64,000 bases of DNA, from NCBI GenBank assembly GCA_050084985.1, contig JBITNC010000001.1, positions 98,394,001 to 98,458,000 of the forward strand. Reading direction: 5' to 3'. Below the pieces are notes generated by a model. That model made no database searches and had not been told where the DNA came from. It worked only from the letters and a program-made list of their open reading frames with translations. Source of the stretch: Nageia nagi. Lineage: Eukaryota > Pinophyta. Positions 47,944 to 60,200 of the stretch are shown one piece after another (the stretch's first letter is position 1; each line of letters opens with the position of its first letter). The position numbers and the translations under genes are program-made.

Positions 47944-50546
47944 TGTTGAGTATGTGTGATTGTAATTGTTGTCAACAAGGTTTTGATCAGGTTCCGGAGG
48001 TTTGATCGGGTTCCGAAGGTGAAGTGTGATTGTAATTATTGTTAACAAGGTGTTAATCGAGTTTCAGAGGTTTGACCGCATTCCGGAGGTGAAGTGTGAT
48101 TGTAATTGTTGTTAACAAGGTGTTGATCGGGTTACGGAGGTTTGACCAAGTTTCAGAGGTGAAGTGTGATTGTAATTATTGTTAACAAGGTGTTGATCGG
48201 GTTCCGGAGGTTTGACCGCGTTTCAGAGGTGAAGTGTGATTATAATTGTTGTTAACAAGGTGTTGATCGGGTTCCGAAGGTTTGACCGAGTTCCGGAGGT
48301 GAAGTGTGATTGTAATTGTGTTAACAAGGTGTTGATCGGGTTCCGGAGGTTTGACCATGTTCCGGAGGTGAAGTGTGATTATAATTGTTGTTAACAAGGT
48401 GTTGATCGGGTTCTGGAGGTTTGATCGAGTTCCGAAGGTGAAGTGTGATTGTAATTGTTGTTAACAAGATGTTGATCAGGTTCTGAAGGTTTGACCAAGT
48501 TCTGGAGGTGAAGTGTGATTGTAATTGTTGTTAACAAGATGTTGATCAGGTTTCGGAGGTGATGAGTGATTGTAATGTTGTCAACACGTGATTTTGGTAA
48601 AGCCAGGGTTAGTAAACAAAGCGTTTCGGAAGAGATGATGTCAGCGATTTCAGGCCTTCACTCAAAACTGGAGTCTGAAAGTGATGAGGTAAGCAAGGAG
48701 CGATCAAAGAGCCAGAGCCAGCAAGTAAAACAATCTGGAAGCAAGAGATGACATCACAGGGAGAACGATGTTCACATTTGTGAATAGAACTGGGTTCCGG
48801 AGATGATGAGGTCAGCAAAGAGTGATCAAAGAGCTGGAGCCAGCGAATAAAGCATTCCGGAATGCAGAGATGAGATCGGCAAAGAGAGATAACAATGCGG
48901 AGACCAGAGTCCGAAGATGATGACATCATGGTGTAGGGGTTGAAAATTCTGGAGATAAAAGTGCGAAGATAAAAGTGCGAAGACCGGAGTCCGGAGATGA
49001 TGACATCATGGTGTAGGTGTTGAAAAGTCCGGAGACAAAAATGTGAAGATAAAAGTGCAGAGAAAAGAGTCCGAAATTATCCGAAATACCTTTATAAAGA
49101 AGAAAAGAGTCCGAAATTATCAGAAATACCATTATGAAGAAGAAAAGAGTCCAGAATTATCCGAAATACCTTTATAAAGAAGAAAAGAGTCCAGAATTAT
49201 CAGAAATACCATTATGAAGAAGAAAAGAGTTCAGAATTATCCGAAATACCTTTATGAAGAAGAAAAGAGTCCGGAATTATCAGAAATCTCTGAAATCAGT
49301 GGAGAAAGAGGTATACGTGTCTGAACAAATCTGTTTGAGCAATAGGAGTGTTCGACAGTTACAGCAGTTGCAGACTCAGACAGTGAACTCCCTTTGGTGC
49401 AGGAGCAGTTACAAATAAGGATTCCTTTTCAGTTTGTTTTTGATAACGTGTAATGATAGGAACAGTTTCTTGGAGTTTTCTTGATGTGTAACGGTTAATT
49501 ACAGGAATGAGGTGAAGAGTGAATGTGAGAAAAGTAGGAGTGTGTGGAGTGTGAAAAATGAGGACATAGGGTGAGAAGTTTATGAAGCGGTAGTTGTGAA
49601 TGCACAACTCGAGGAGAGTGGAAGGTGTGAGTGCACAGCTCGAGGAGAGTGGAAGTTATGAATGCATAGCTTGAGGAGAGTGGTAGTCATGATTGCACAG
49701 CTCAAAGAGAGAAAAGAAGTGTAAGTGAGGTAGTGCTGTGTGTAGTGTGAAGAATCCGCTGTGTGTAGTGTGAAGTATCCGTAGTGGGTAGAGTGAAGTG
49801 TCGGAGTGAAGGCAATAGTGTGTGATGAGATGTGCGTGAAGTGAAGTGTGCAAACGCAGGTAATTGTATGGATGTGGTGAGAAGAGAAGTGGGTGAGAGC
49901 AGGTAACGGTGTGGAAGAAGGAAGTATCCGAAGTGTGTGAAGTGAGCAAACAGATATGCACATAGTATAGTGATTACTTCTGTGTTACTTTGGAGTTGTG
50001 TGCAGAGATCAAACAGTGAGCATTGGAGCTAGACCATTGAGGGTCTTCTAGAACTGTATTCCTTCCTCCCTTTTAATGTTGTCTCAAGTGGGTGCTTGAT
50101 AAGTGGTAGTTGGTGCTATCCTTCACAGTTGGTGCTGTGAATTTGAGAGCTGGAGTTGGTGCTCCAAGCAGTAGGTGCTACTATGCTCAAAGTGGTAGTG
50201 GGTGCTACCCTTCACAGTTGGTGCTGTGAATTTGAGAGCTGGAGTTGGTGCTCCAAGCAGTTGGTGCTGTTATTCTCAAAGTGGTAGTTGGTGCTACCCT
50301 TCACAGTTGGTGCTGTGAATCTGTAAGCTTTCTTTAATGGCTGGATTTGGATTGGTGTCCAAGCAGTCAATTTCGGGGATGTAGCCAATCTGGTGAACCT
50401 CGTTACATCTGGTGTTTTGTGATGTACTGGTGTGCTTGCTCATTTTTTTCTGACTTTTAATCTATCTTTATTTAAGAAGATTAAATTGATTATTTTTATA
50501 TACACTGATTCACCCCCCCCCTCTCAGTGTCACTCGAAGAACAACA
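47944..50546 (+). mobile_element. 3' LTR of element C (2603 bp)
   Basis: Starts TGTTGAGTATGTG after the polypurine tract and ends GAAGAACAACA, followed by TTTTC. It has the same three arrays as the 5' LTR, with the 70-bp array at about 47944-48565, the 40-bp array at about 49061-49287 and the 89-bp array at about 50102-50330. Small length differences (2603 against 2622 bp) lie mainly in the 70-bp array. Confidence 0.95.
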
Positions 50547-50551
50547 TTTTC
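50547..50551. repeat. Target-site duplication, right (ttttc)
   Basis: Exact repeat of 42338-42342. Confidence 0.95.
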
Positions 50552-52571
50552 AAGGTTTCAACATTTATTGGATCAACCATATTATTAATCTTGATTAAGT
50601 TTCAAGCTGTCCTCCTAGGTTATTAGGATAATCCATGAATAGATATGTCGATATGTGGTATCACTACACACATACCTATCCACCTAATAGAGTTAAATCT
50701 AGACCAATAGAGGACTTAGGGGCAATTAAGAAGTACAAACTTTTCATCACTTGGATTGTTAGACTTAAAGGCTCTAGTTCACCTATCCTCACCTCATGGC
50801 TCTCTAAACAAGTCATGTTACAAAATGTACATGCAGATGTGTTCAAATTAAGGAGTTGATTATATCAATGTTTTCATTTTTGTTTGCATAAGCAAATAAA
50901 TCAAAGTGAAAAATATGAAGTAAAAGAGCATAAGTAAAATATCATCCATGCAAAAAATTTGAAACCTAAGTGTCCACTGGGTTTTGTTTACTAACCCCTA
51001 AAGGACATCTTTGCATCAATCCTAATTTTGTACAAGTTAATTTTGTAAAAAAATGAGAAATACTTAACCATAAGCATGTATTAATTTCAAAAATTTGCAT
51101 AAGTTATCTTTGAATGAAAGATAAATACTCAACATGCATCTTTTAACTTAAGAAATTAAGTCCTAAGCATGTAACATTAACTTAAAAATTAAGTACTAAG
51201 CATGCATTTATTAACTTAAAATTTTTAAGTAATAAGCATAAGTACAAATCTTAAGCATCGATTTTTTTTATAACTTAGAAAATTTAAATCCTAAGCATTT
51301 AACTTGAAAAATTTAAGTAGAACATGCATCATTAATTTAAAAAATTAAGTCCCTAAAAATTTCAAAGTAAAGAAATTTCATAAATATTCCCCCCTCCTTT
51401 TACTTTAAAATAACTAAGGAATTTAAGAAATATTTGCATGCTAAAATTTAAGAAAAAAAATTACTTTAGTAAAAAACTTTACCACAACAAAAAAGCCAAT
51501 ATCTTAAAAAAATTGCAAATAAAAAAGTAATTCCTCCCCTTAGGAATCATAAAAACAAATCATACTTATGTAATAAATTACCTTAAATTGTTAAGTTTAT
51601 AATTACCATACTTAGAAGTATTTATAAAATTATACTTCCAAAAAAAAGGTTACCTTCATGTGCCATATTTTTCAAAAACAATGGGATAGTAATGATGCAT
51701 ATTTGTAATCATGATAATGCATTAAATTTGGAGTATAAGTGCATAAAAAATATGGATTGCAAGCATAAAAAATGCCTACTAAAGAAGGATATGTTGCTTC
51801 TAGAGAGCTTGTAAGAATTAATTGAAAAAGGAAAAGAAGACCCATGCATAGTTAATGCTACCTTTACCAAGGCATTCAAAAAGTCAAAAATAAGTGCTTA
51901 TGGGTAAAAAATATGACCACCTTTATGAGAAAATATGCAACCAAGGAACAAGAGGGAACAAAGTAGATTTTTTGTTTAGAAAAAAAATGGAGCATGAATG
52001 AGGTTTCAAATAGCTTAATTTTAATCTCTATCTTGATCTCCTTCTTTATTGATATTCTTAATGTGGTATTTCTTGATATGAAACATCTTTGTTTTGCAAG
52101 TTTCAAAAAAAAGGTGAGTAGTCAGGGAGGAGGTCGAGTAGAGTGCAAGCAAAGGGCCATAAGGAGCAGGGAGTGGCTAAAGGTAGTCATGGTGGAAAAG
52201 GAGTGGCAAGATTTGGAGTAATAGGCAAAGGGGTCGCTAAGCAATGCAGTGGAAGCTAGCATCTAAGAGGGTAGTAGGAGGTTACGGGCAAGGGAGGGCA
52301 TGACAAGACAATCACTACCGCTATCATGAGAAAGGAGGGGTGGTGTGAAGGAGTGGCAAGATCTAAAGTGGCAGGTGGAGGGACTGCTGAGCGATGCAGT
52401 AGCAGCTGGCATCAAGGAGGTTGCAAGGGCCATGAGGTAGTAGGAGGCTGCTAGGTGACAAGGGCTACCAGGGTAACAGCAAGCTAGTAGGTGGCAGGGG
52501 CCACCAAGTTTAGTGTTTTTTATTTATTTATTTATTTATATATATATATATATAACAAAGGACCCACCTTT

Positions 52572-52621
<50 letters not shown>

Positions 52622-53120
52622 AAATACCACCTCCTTTTTTTAAAAAAAAATATGTATATATATAAAAAATCCCCCCATTAAAAACTCAAGGTAGAAAAAA
52701 AAATTCTTCCACAAAGGATAAAGAATTTTTTTAAAAAAAGTATACTATCCTCTTTACAAAATGTACCAAATTATTAAATAACTTTGAAGAAATTGCAACT
52801 ACTTAAGAGGTTAGTATAAGGGAAAAAAAATATTTTGATCATAATATATTATTGCTCAATTACTTAATAAAAATAATTGTTAGTAAACAAAATGAGCAAT
52901 AATGTATATATTGGTTGAACTAACATAATCATAAAATAATGTTAGTATCAAAATAAATAATAACACAAAAAAAGTTATACCTCTAAATTATTTTACCTCA
53001 AACAAGAAGAGTAAACCTTCAAAGATGATGAATAAGGATGAAGCACCTCCAAAAATGTTGAAGAAGAGCTTCCACACTTAGGATGTGAAAAGGATCTTCC
53101 AAGGTGCTCTAATACCAATT
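50552..53120 (-). mobile_element. A1' leader, LTR-proximal part, with PBS at 53106-53117
   Basis: Mirror of about 12295-14837. It contains the complement of the pyrimidine-rich block (purine-rich here, about 52120-52510) and a TA microsatellite (about 52537-52615) clearly longer than its left-arm counterpart. The primer-binding site reads GCTCTAATACCA on the plus strand. Confidence 0.85.
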
Positions 53121-53623
53121 TGAAGGAACTAACACTAATAAGATAATTCTTATACAACTAAAATCACATGAAAGCTCCAATACACATCTAACAATCTCAT
53201 AAATAAGGCAATCTCACAAAGTAACTCAAGATGTAAAGTGGTTCCTCCAACTAGGAGTACATCCACTAATTACATCTTTACTTCAATCACAAATACAACT
53301 CTCTTACAATCCTCCTAATCTCAACTCCTAACCACTATCCTATAGCATAACTTTACTTTAAAATTGGTGTGTAATCACAAAGAGGGAGCCTTCTATTTAT
53401 AGGCCAAAATCCCTCTTTGGATCACCCTTTTATCCAATGTACAAAAGCATGACATGAAAATATTTTTACCCAAGGGGCATGCTCATGACATAGAGTGTAG
53501 GACAAGTTACATTATCATATTCACTTAAATACTTAAGGTATCAAATGATACCCTTAAGCATTAATGAACTTACATAGAAGATTTAATACAAACCTTTACA
53601 ATAATTCATTATACATTCCAACA
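53121..53623 (-). mobile_element. 5' LTR of copia A1' (503 bp, right arm)
   Basis: Reverse complement of 11792-12294 with the same termini, length and TATA box (53394-53401). Confidence 0.92.
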
Positions 53624-54005
53624 CCTTCCACGCCATACAAAATCCAAAATAGGACACCCACATCGTAACATTGGATCAACCATAGAAAATAGAAAATAGA
53701 AAATAAAACATCTTATGAGAAAAGCACAAGGAAAATTTCAGTTCAGTTAGATCTAGTTGAGATTTAGTTACAATAATATAGAATGCAAAAAGATTAGCCT
53801 TTTAAAAAGTATCAGTTTATGATTACACTTCTTAAAGGTGCAATTGAAAATGGAAATATTATGTAAATTACCTCAATTAGGAAAACATGAAACTATTAAT
53901 ATTCTTTATAGAGTAGTAGCTTAAGTTATTGAAAATGCAATGGGCAATATGAATAAAAAAATGTAATTTCTCATAAAAAAATATGTTAATAATGATGGTG
54001 GTTTC
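53624..54005. other. Flank outside A1' LTR, shared with 11410-11791
   Basis: Mirrors the left-arm flank, ending opposite the first base of contig B. No gene was seen. Confidence 0.5.
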
Positions 54006-55000
54006 GCCAACCTTTAGTGTATAATAGTTTCTAATTTTGCATATCATATTGGATGCATTTCATATAGGTTGCATATCATGAGTCAGCCACTTACATGCAT
54101 TTGGTTACCATGATACATTTCTTCAATTTTTTAATTATGCTATCTTCAAATCATCTTTTCAATCATTCTCTATTGCTTCTTATTTTCTCTTTGCATATTT
54201 TCATCCTTATCATTTCATCAAGTATTCTCCTTTAGTCAAACATTTTTCTTATCTATATCTTTTATCAAGATTCTTAAATTTGTCATGCTAATCACATGTC
54301 TCATGTATAAAGTAGTCTTGTGTCTAGTTATTGCATTCCATATTAGTTGTGTTTCATACAAAAATATAAAAAAATAAAAAATTAAATAGATTGTAGACAA
54401 TATTCTAAGTCTAGGGAATGACTTAAAATATTTTGTTAAGGTTTTTCATTAAGGAAATATTTTAAGTACTAATTAGTTTTCACAAAATATTTGAAGGATA
54501 AATTGAACTTTTTGTAAACATTTATCTGATATAGTTAATTTTTGTTAAATTTAATATTAAATAAAAAACTATATCAAAATTTGATGTTAATTACCTCACA
54601 ATCATCATCATCATTGTGTTCCAGTAATATACACCATACTATTAAGTTAAATATTTCACATAACAACATTGTATACCTCATTCTTAATGACATATAATGT
54701 AAATACATATATTTGATACTCATTCTTAATGACATATACCTAGTCCTCCTTTGGATCTTTATCATTGAAATAAATGTTAGTCCTCGTAGGAGGAAATGGC
54801 TCTAGAAGCTCATCCTCATCAAAAGAAATGTTAATCCTCGTAGGATAAATAAATGACATGATCTTATCATCATCGAAACTTGATATAATGATACTTGCTT
54901 TAAAAAATCATATATTATTAGTCACATTAAAATTCACAAATTATCTAAATATAAATAAAATCAAGGGTTTATGGTTTAATATCAAACATTAAAACTTATT
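54006..55000. other. No assignable gene
   Basis: AT-rich unique sequence. It has two short local duplications: 'catacct/cattcttaatgacatata' (about 54672 and 54720), and 'tgttagtcctcgtaggag/tgttaatcctcgtaggat' (about 54775 and 54829). No convincing frame. Confidence 0.35.
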
Positions 55001-55110
55001 TTTTAGGGTTAGGGTTTAGGGTTTTAGGTGTTAAGGTTTATGATTAAGAATTTAAAAACTAGGGTTAAAAATATTGACATAGGGTTTAGGTTCAATGGTT
55101 TAGGGTATTA
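55001..55110 (+). repeat. Degenerate telomere-like repeat, G-rich strand
   Basis: A run of TTTAGGG/TTAGGG/GGTTTAGGG variants (for example 'ttttagggttagggtttagg'), some perfect and most mutated. TTTAGGG is the plant telomere unit, so this is an interstitial telomere-like block. Confidence 0.8.
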
Positions 55111-55280
55111 ATAAGCAAATAAATTAAATAAAAATAATAATAATTTGTTTAATATTAATAAAATAATGCATAATATAATATAATAAATATAAGATTTTTT
55201 TATCATAAAGAGTCCTTGGATGAAAAGGTGAATGAAACAAAGGCAAATTTCAAGTTTTAATTGAATAAGGTGAACCATAA

Positions 55281-55330
55281 GCCCTAAACCTAACCCCTTA
55301 ACCTTTAACCTCTAAACCCTACCCCTAAGG
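55281..55330 (-). repeat. Degenerate telomere-like repeat, C-rich strand
   Basis: Variants of CCCTAAA/CCTAA/CCCCTTAA in a 50-bp block, opposite in orientation to the block at 55001. Confidence 0.75.
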
Positions 55331-56330
55331 TTGGTTCCCAAGTGCTTCAGATGAAAGAAAGAAGTTGAGTCCCTTTAAAGGGGAAGTGGGGGAAAATCGG
55401 CAAAGTTAAAATTCAATGTCAAAAAAATCAGGATCCGTATTTTAATAAATTAGAAAACTAAAATACATACATTTATTGGGATCTAGATATTTGAATCTCC
55501 AATTTTGCCTTAGTTTTAGGCTCAAAAAAGGCTTGGTGAGCCAACACTTAACCTTGGATCTACAAGTATATGTTCATGGTAATGTTAATGGAAAATTGCA
55601 ACTTTAGGCATACATTTGATAGTGTTTTTGGTAGAATTTTTTATGAAATTAAAACCCATTACAAATTAAAGAGTGTAAATTTCAAATATACAATTTTTTT
55701 TACAATTGGATAAGATTTTATATTTTCAAATTATGTTTTAGTAAAAATGGTCCATGTACTTGAAATATGAGGGTCTCATATTTTCTTAATAAGTTTTTTT
55801 TGGGAGGAGTTATAAAAAAAATATTATATAAGGATAATCTTCACATAATTCTTTATAAGAATACAAAAAATTGAAATAAGATTAAGTTTAGATTAAATTT
55901 TGCTAGATGAACATGAGCACTTTTTGAAACCATAAACATGGATGGTACAAAATTAATTAAATAAAATATTGATGAAAAAATTATGCAAAAATATCCAAGA
56001 CAAGGTCCAATGTTTTAGGTATCTTTTCTTAAAAGAATTTTAAAAAACACCTTGATTTTATACAAATTATGTGAGACAGACACGAGCATGGTATGGTCCA
56101 AAAAACATTTTTAAAAGTGGTTTTTATTTATCCTATCAAGCTTTAAATTCTATGATCTAGGTATCAAAGAGCACTACATTTTCACCTTCATGAACTTTTT
56201 CATGATTCCATGTCTAAGTGCTTCAAATTTTGAGATTAATCATATGCAAACACCCCTTCATCAAATCAAAGAGTTTAAGTTCATCCTTTCTATAACCATG
56301 AATTACATAAAATTCAATCATTATAGTCTA
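55331..56330. other. No assignable gene between telomere-like blocks
   Basis: AT-rich sequence without recognisable frame or repeat family. Confidence 0.35.
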
Positions 56331-56334
56331 TGAA

Positions 56335-56569
56335 AACCTAACCCTAACCCTAATCCACACCATAACACCTTAACCCACATCCACATCCCCACCTTAACTA
56401 TAACCTCTTAATACCCTAACACACACCCTAACCCCTTAATACCCTAACACACACCCTAACCTTAACAATGTAACCCACACCCACACACTAACCCCTTAAT
56501 ACCCTAACCTACATCCCACACCCTAACCCTAACCCCACACCCTAACTCTAACCCCACACTCTAATCCTT
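56335..56569 (-). repeat. Telomere-like minisatellite, C-rich strand
   Basis: About 235 bp of CCCTAA-type units diverging into 'ccacaccctaac' variants, with a higher-order unit of about 30 bp ('ccttaataccctaacacaca') seen at least three times between about 56410 and 56515. Same orientation as the block at 55281. Confidence 0.85.
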
Positions 56570-56814
56570 CATACTTATAATATTAATAAATAAATATTTT
56601 TTTAATATTAATACTAATAAAATAAAATAATTAATATTTTTAATATTAGTAAAATATATTATAATAAAATAAATTTAATTATATTTTTAAATATTATTAA
56701 AATATAATAAAATGAAAGAAATTATATTTTTCTTGATAAATATGCTTGACATGAGATCTGATGCTATATGTGACTCAAAAACATTAGATATAGTGTCGAA
56801 TTCATGTTAAAAAA

Positions 56815-57097
56815 TGAAGAGAATGAAGGCCAAAAAATAGCAAAACAATCATTCACCCAAGATCACAGTATTTGCAAAGCACTACAACGAAATGAAGTTC
56901 ACACCAAAACTAATTGATTATTGCAGTGAATGCACCAAGAATAAATAGAATAGGTGCAAATAACTTTCGGTGGCACACAGTGACAAACGGTGGCGCACGG
57001 TGGCAAACGGTGGCACATGGTGGGAAACGGTGGCAAATATCCTAGTGAACTTAAGTAACTAAATACTCAAGTAAATAAAATAAATAAAACACTAATA
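56815..57097 (-). mobile_element. 3' LTR of copia element B (283 bp)
   Basis: In element orientation it starts TATTAGTG right after a polypurine tract (aaggggggg, complement at about 57098-57106) and ends TCTTCA. It contains short tandem 'acggtggcacacggtggc'-type repeats. Nearly identical to the LTR at 62360-62632; the 10-bp length difference lies in that repeat. Flanking AAAAA (56810-56814, 62633-62637) may be the target duplication. Confidence 0.92.
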
Positions 57098-57281
57098 CCC
57101 CCCCTTAAGTGAAACTAGGAGGTAAAACAAGTGACACATAAAGATGAGTCCCAGCAACAAGGCTTGATTAGGTACTCATTTACAATATCTAGCTGAAAGA
57201 TGATGAAAAAACCACATGGGAAAAACCATCTATCAGCAAAGAAAAAGAAAGAAGGAAAGAAAGAAAGGAAGGTGTCCTCAA

Positions 57282-60200
57282 TCAACACCCCCCAAGGACA
57301 ACTTCAGTCACCCTGAGCAAAGTTCGCAACTCAAGGAAGCGAGGTGATGCAAAGGATTTCGTGAAGATGTCGACAATCTGCTGTTGAGTCGAAAGATACT
57401 CCAAGCTGAGAACCCCATCCTGAATATGCTGTCAAATGAAGTGCATGTGAACCTCAATATGCTTGGTTCGCTGATGCTCAACAGGATTGCGAGAAATATG
57501 AATTGCACTTTGGTTATCACAGAAGAGAATAGTAGGGTGATCCTGTGAAAAACCAAACTCAACCAATAACTAACGAAGCCAAAGAGCCTCCTGACTAGCA
57601 GTAACTGCTGCCCTGTACTCTACCTCTATAGATGATAATGCAATAGCCTGCTGCTTCTTGCATGACCAAGATATAGGAGAAGATCCAAGACAAAAAACAT
57701 AACCAGAAGTGGAATGTCTATCATCAATTGAACCAGCCCAATCTGAATCAGTATAGCCCACTAACTCAGTAGAGCCACGGCCATAGGATAAACCAAAGTG
57801 AGGTGTACCTCTTAGGTATCGAAGAATGCGCTTGGCTGCTTGCCAATGACTATCATGAGGAGCCTGAGAGAATCGAGAGAGTAAACCAACTACATAGGAA
57901 ATGTCAGGACGAGTATGGGTAAGATACAAAAGACTTCCTACCAATTGGCGCTACAAGGTAGCATCACAAAGAGGAGAGGTGCAAGAAGAAGTCAATGTAA
58001 CCCCAGATTGAAATGGCATAGGAGAGGGCTTGCAATTAGTCATCTTAAAATGCTGAAGAAGATCCAAGGTATACTTATGCTGACATAAAGAAATTTCTAT
58101 AGCAGTCTGAGTGATCTGAAAACCAAGGAAGTAATGTGCCAATCCCAAATCTATCATCTCAAATTGCGTTGAAAGAGAATGCTGAACAATCTGAATTTGA
58201 GAAGAGGAACTCCCACTGAGAAGCAAATCATCAACATAAAGAACAAGTATGGTAATGGCCTTCCCATCTCTCCAAATGTAAATAGTATTATCAGAGGAAC
58301 ACCTGACAAAACCAGTAGAAAGAAGAAAGGAATCCATCTTTGCATACCAAGCTCGAGGAGCTTATTTGAGACCATAGAGAGACTTTCGTAGTCTACAAAC
58401 AAGAGAGGCATCCTCAAAAAAACCCAAAGGTTGCTCCATATAAATCTCCTCATGCAAATCTCCATGTAAGAAAGCACTCTTAACATCCATCTGAAAAATA
58501 GACCATCCCTGAGAGGCAGCAAGTGCAAGTACAAGCTGAATAGAATTCATCTTAGCAACAGGGGCAAAGGTTTTAGTGTAATCAACACCTTCAACCTGTG
58601 AAAAACCCTTAGCTACCAGATGAGCTTTGTACTTATCAATAGACCCATCAGCAGCATACTTGGTTCGGTAAACCCACTTACAACGAACCATCTTTCTTCC
58701 CTTGGGAAGAGGCACTAAGTCCCAAGTCTGATTCTTCATCAAAGAAGAATACTCAACATTCATAGCATCATCCCACTCCTGTATTCCATGTGCCTGTGAA
58801 AAGGTTTAGGGATCACCCAAAATTGACTGACAAACAAGGCCAGTCCCAATGGAAGGAGGGCGTCTAGAAGATGGAAGATCCTGGATAAAAGGAAGAGCCT
58901 CCTCAACAGTAGTTCGTGCCCACTTAGGTAAAGGGGCACTAGTAGAATCAACGAGGGATGTAGAAGCCTCAACTGTGGTAGCAAGTGCTGTGACTGGTGA
59001 AGGAGGAGCAGTGCTAGAATCATCCTCAATCATATCAATCATAGGAGAAATATCAAGAGAAGGAGAAAGGGGAGAAGAAGAGGGAGTGTCAGAGCAATGA
59101 AGTCGCTCATCAAACTGTACATGAGTATGAAAGAAGACATCATGTGTAGCAGGATCAATGAGTCGATAAGCCTTCATGTCTTCACAATAGCCAAAAAAAA
59201 TGAGTGGTGTTCTCTTCTTATCCAAAGCCTTTCTTTTCTACTTCAGAATATGAGCCCAAGCATAACTCCCAAAAACTCGAAAAGATGAGACATCAGGCTT
59301 AATTCTAGACCAAGCCTCTTTTGGAGTAATATGATCAAGAGCTCTATGGGGGGTACGATTTTGAATATAATTAGCATAATTAACTGCCTCAGCCCAAAAA
59401 ATAGGGGGTAATTCTCTAGAATGCATCATGCAGTTAGCCATTTCCTTCAAAGTACGATTCTTCCTCTCAGCCACACCATTCTATTGAGGTGTGTAAGGGA
59501 CAGAATGTTGATGTATAATCCCATGAGCAGTAAGAAAATTAGAAAACTTAGTGCTAAAGTACTCCCCCCCATTATCAGTACGAAGCTTTTTGATGCATGT
59601 GGAAGCCTGATTCTCAACTAAAGCTTTGAAAACTTTAAAGTGAGAGAGAACATCACTTTTGTACTTGAGAAAATATACCCAAGTACGTCTTGAGAAATCA
59701 TCTATAAATGTCAATGCATACTTAGCTCCCTTGAAAGAAGGTGTGAGAAAAATCATCAAATCACTATGAATCAACTCCAAAGGTGAAGATGCTCGATGGG
59801 ATTTTCCTTTGGGAAAAGGATCTTGATGTTGTTTACCAAGTGCACAACCTAGACAAACACCATCACTAGAGGAAACCTTAGGTAATCCCAAAACCATATT
59901 ATGAGTGCTCAACTCCTTTAAATACCTATAATTAAGATGGCCAAATCTTTCATGCCAAATTTTACTCTCAAAATCTGCATGAGCAACAAGGCATGAACCT
60001 GAAGAAGTATCAAAACCCTCAAAAAAATACAATCATGCATCATGATCAATAACACCTTGACAAATAAGTGATTGTGGATCCTTTAGACTTCTAATCTCTG
60101 CTCCATGAGGGGTAAACAAAATAGTTTTCCCTGTGCCAGAAGTGCATATCTGATAGATGGAAAGAAGATTTGCTGAAATATTGGGCACATACAAGACATT

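Larger units (their letters stand above)
34580..54005 (-). repeat. Inverted repeat, right arm (19.4 kb including an 8.2-kb insertion)
   Basis: Reverse-complement match of 11410-22588, with the SIRE-like element 42343-50546 inserted. Without it the arm is about 11.2 kb. The match starts at the first base of the contig and ends at 54005, opposite the first base of contig B. Sequence after 54005 is unique to this contig. Confidence 0.95.

Noticed and set aside
11410-54005. A giant biological palindrome of about 11 kb arms with a 12-kb spacer
   Set aside because: Both arms begin at N gaps and the geometry is that of two overlapping contigs, so I treat it as an assembly effect pending read evidence.
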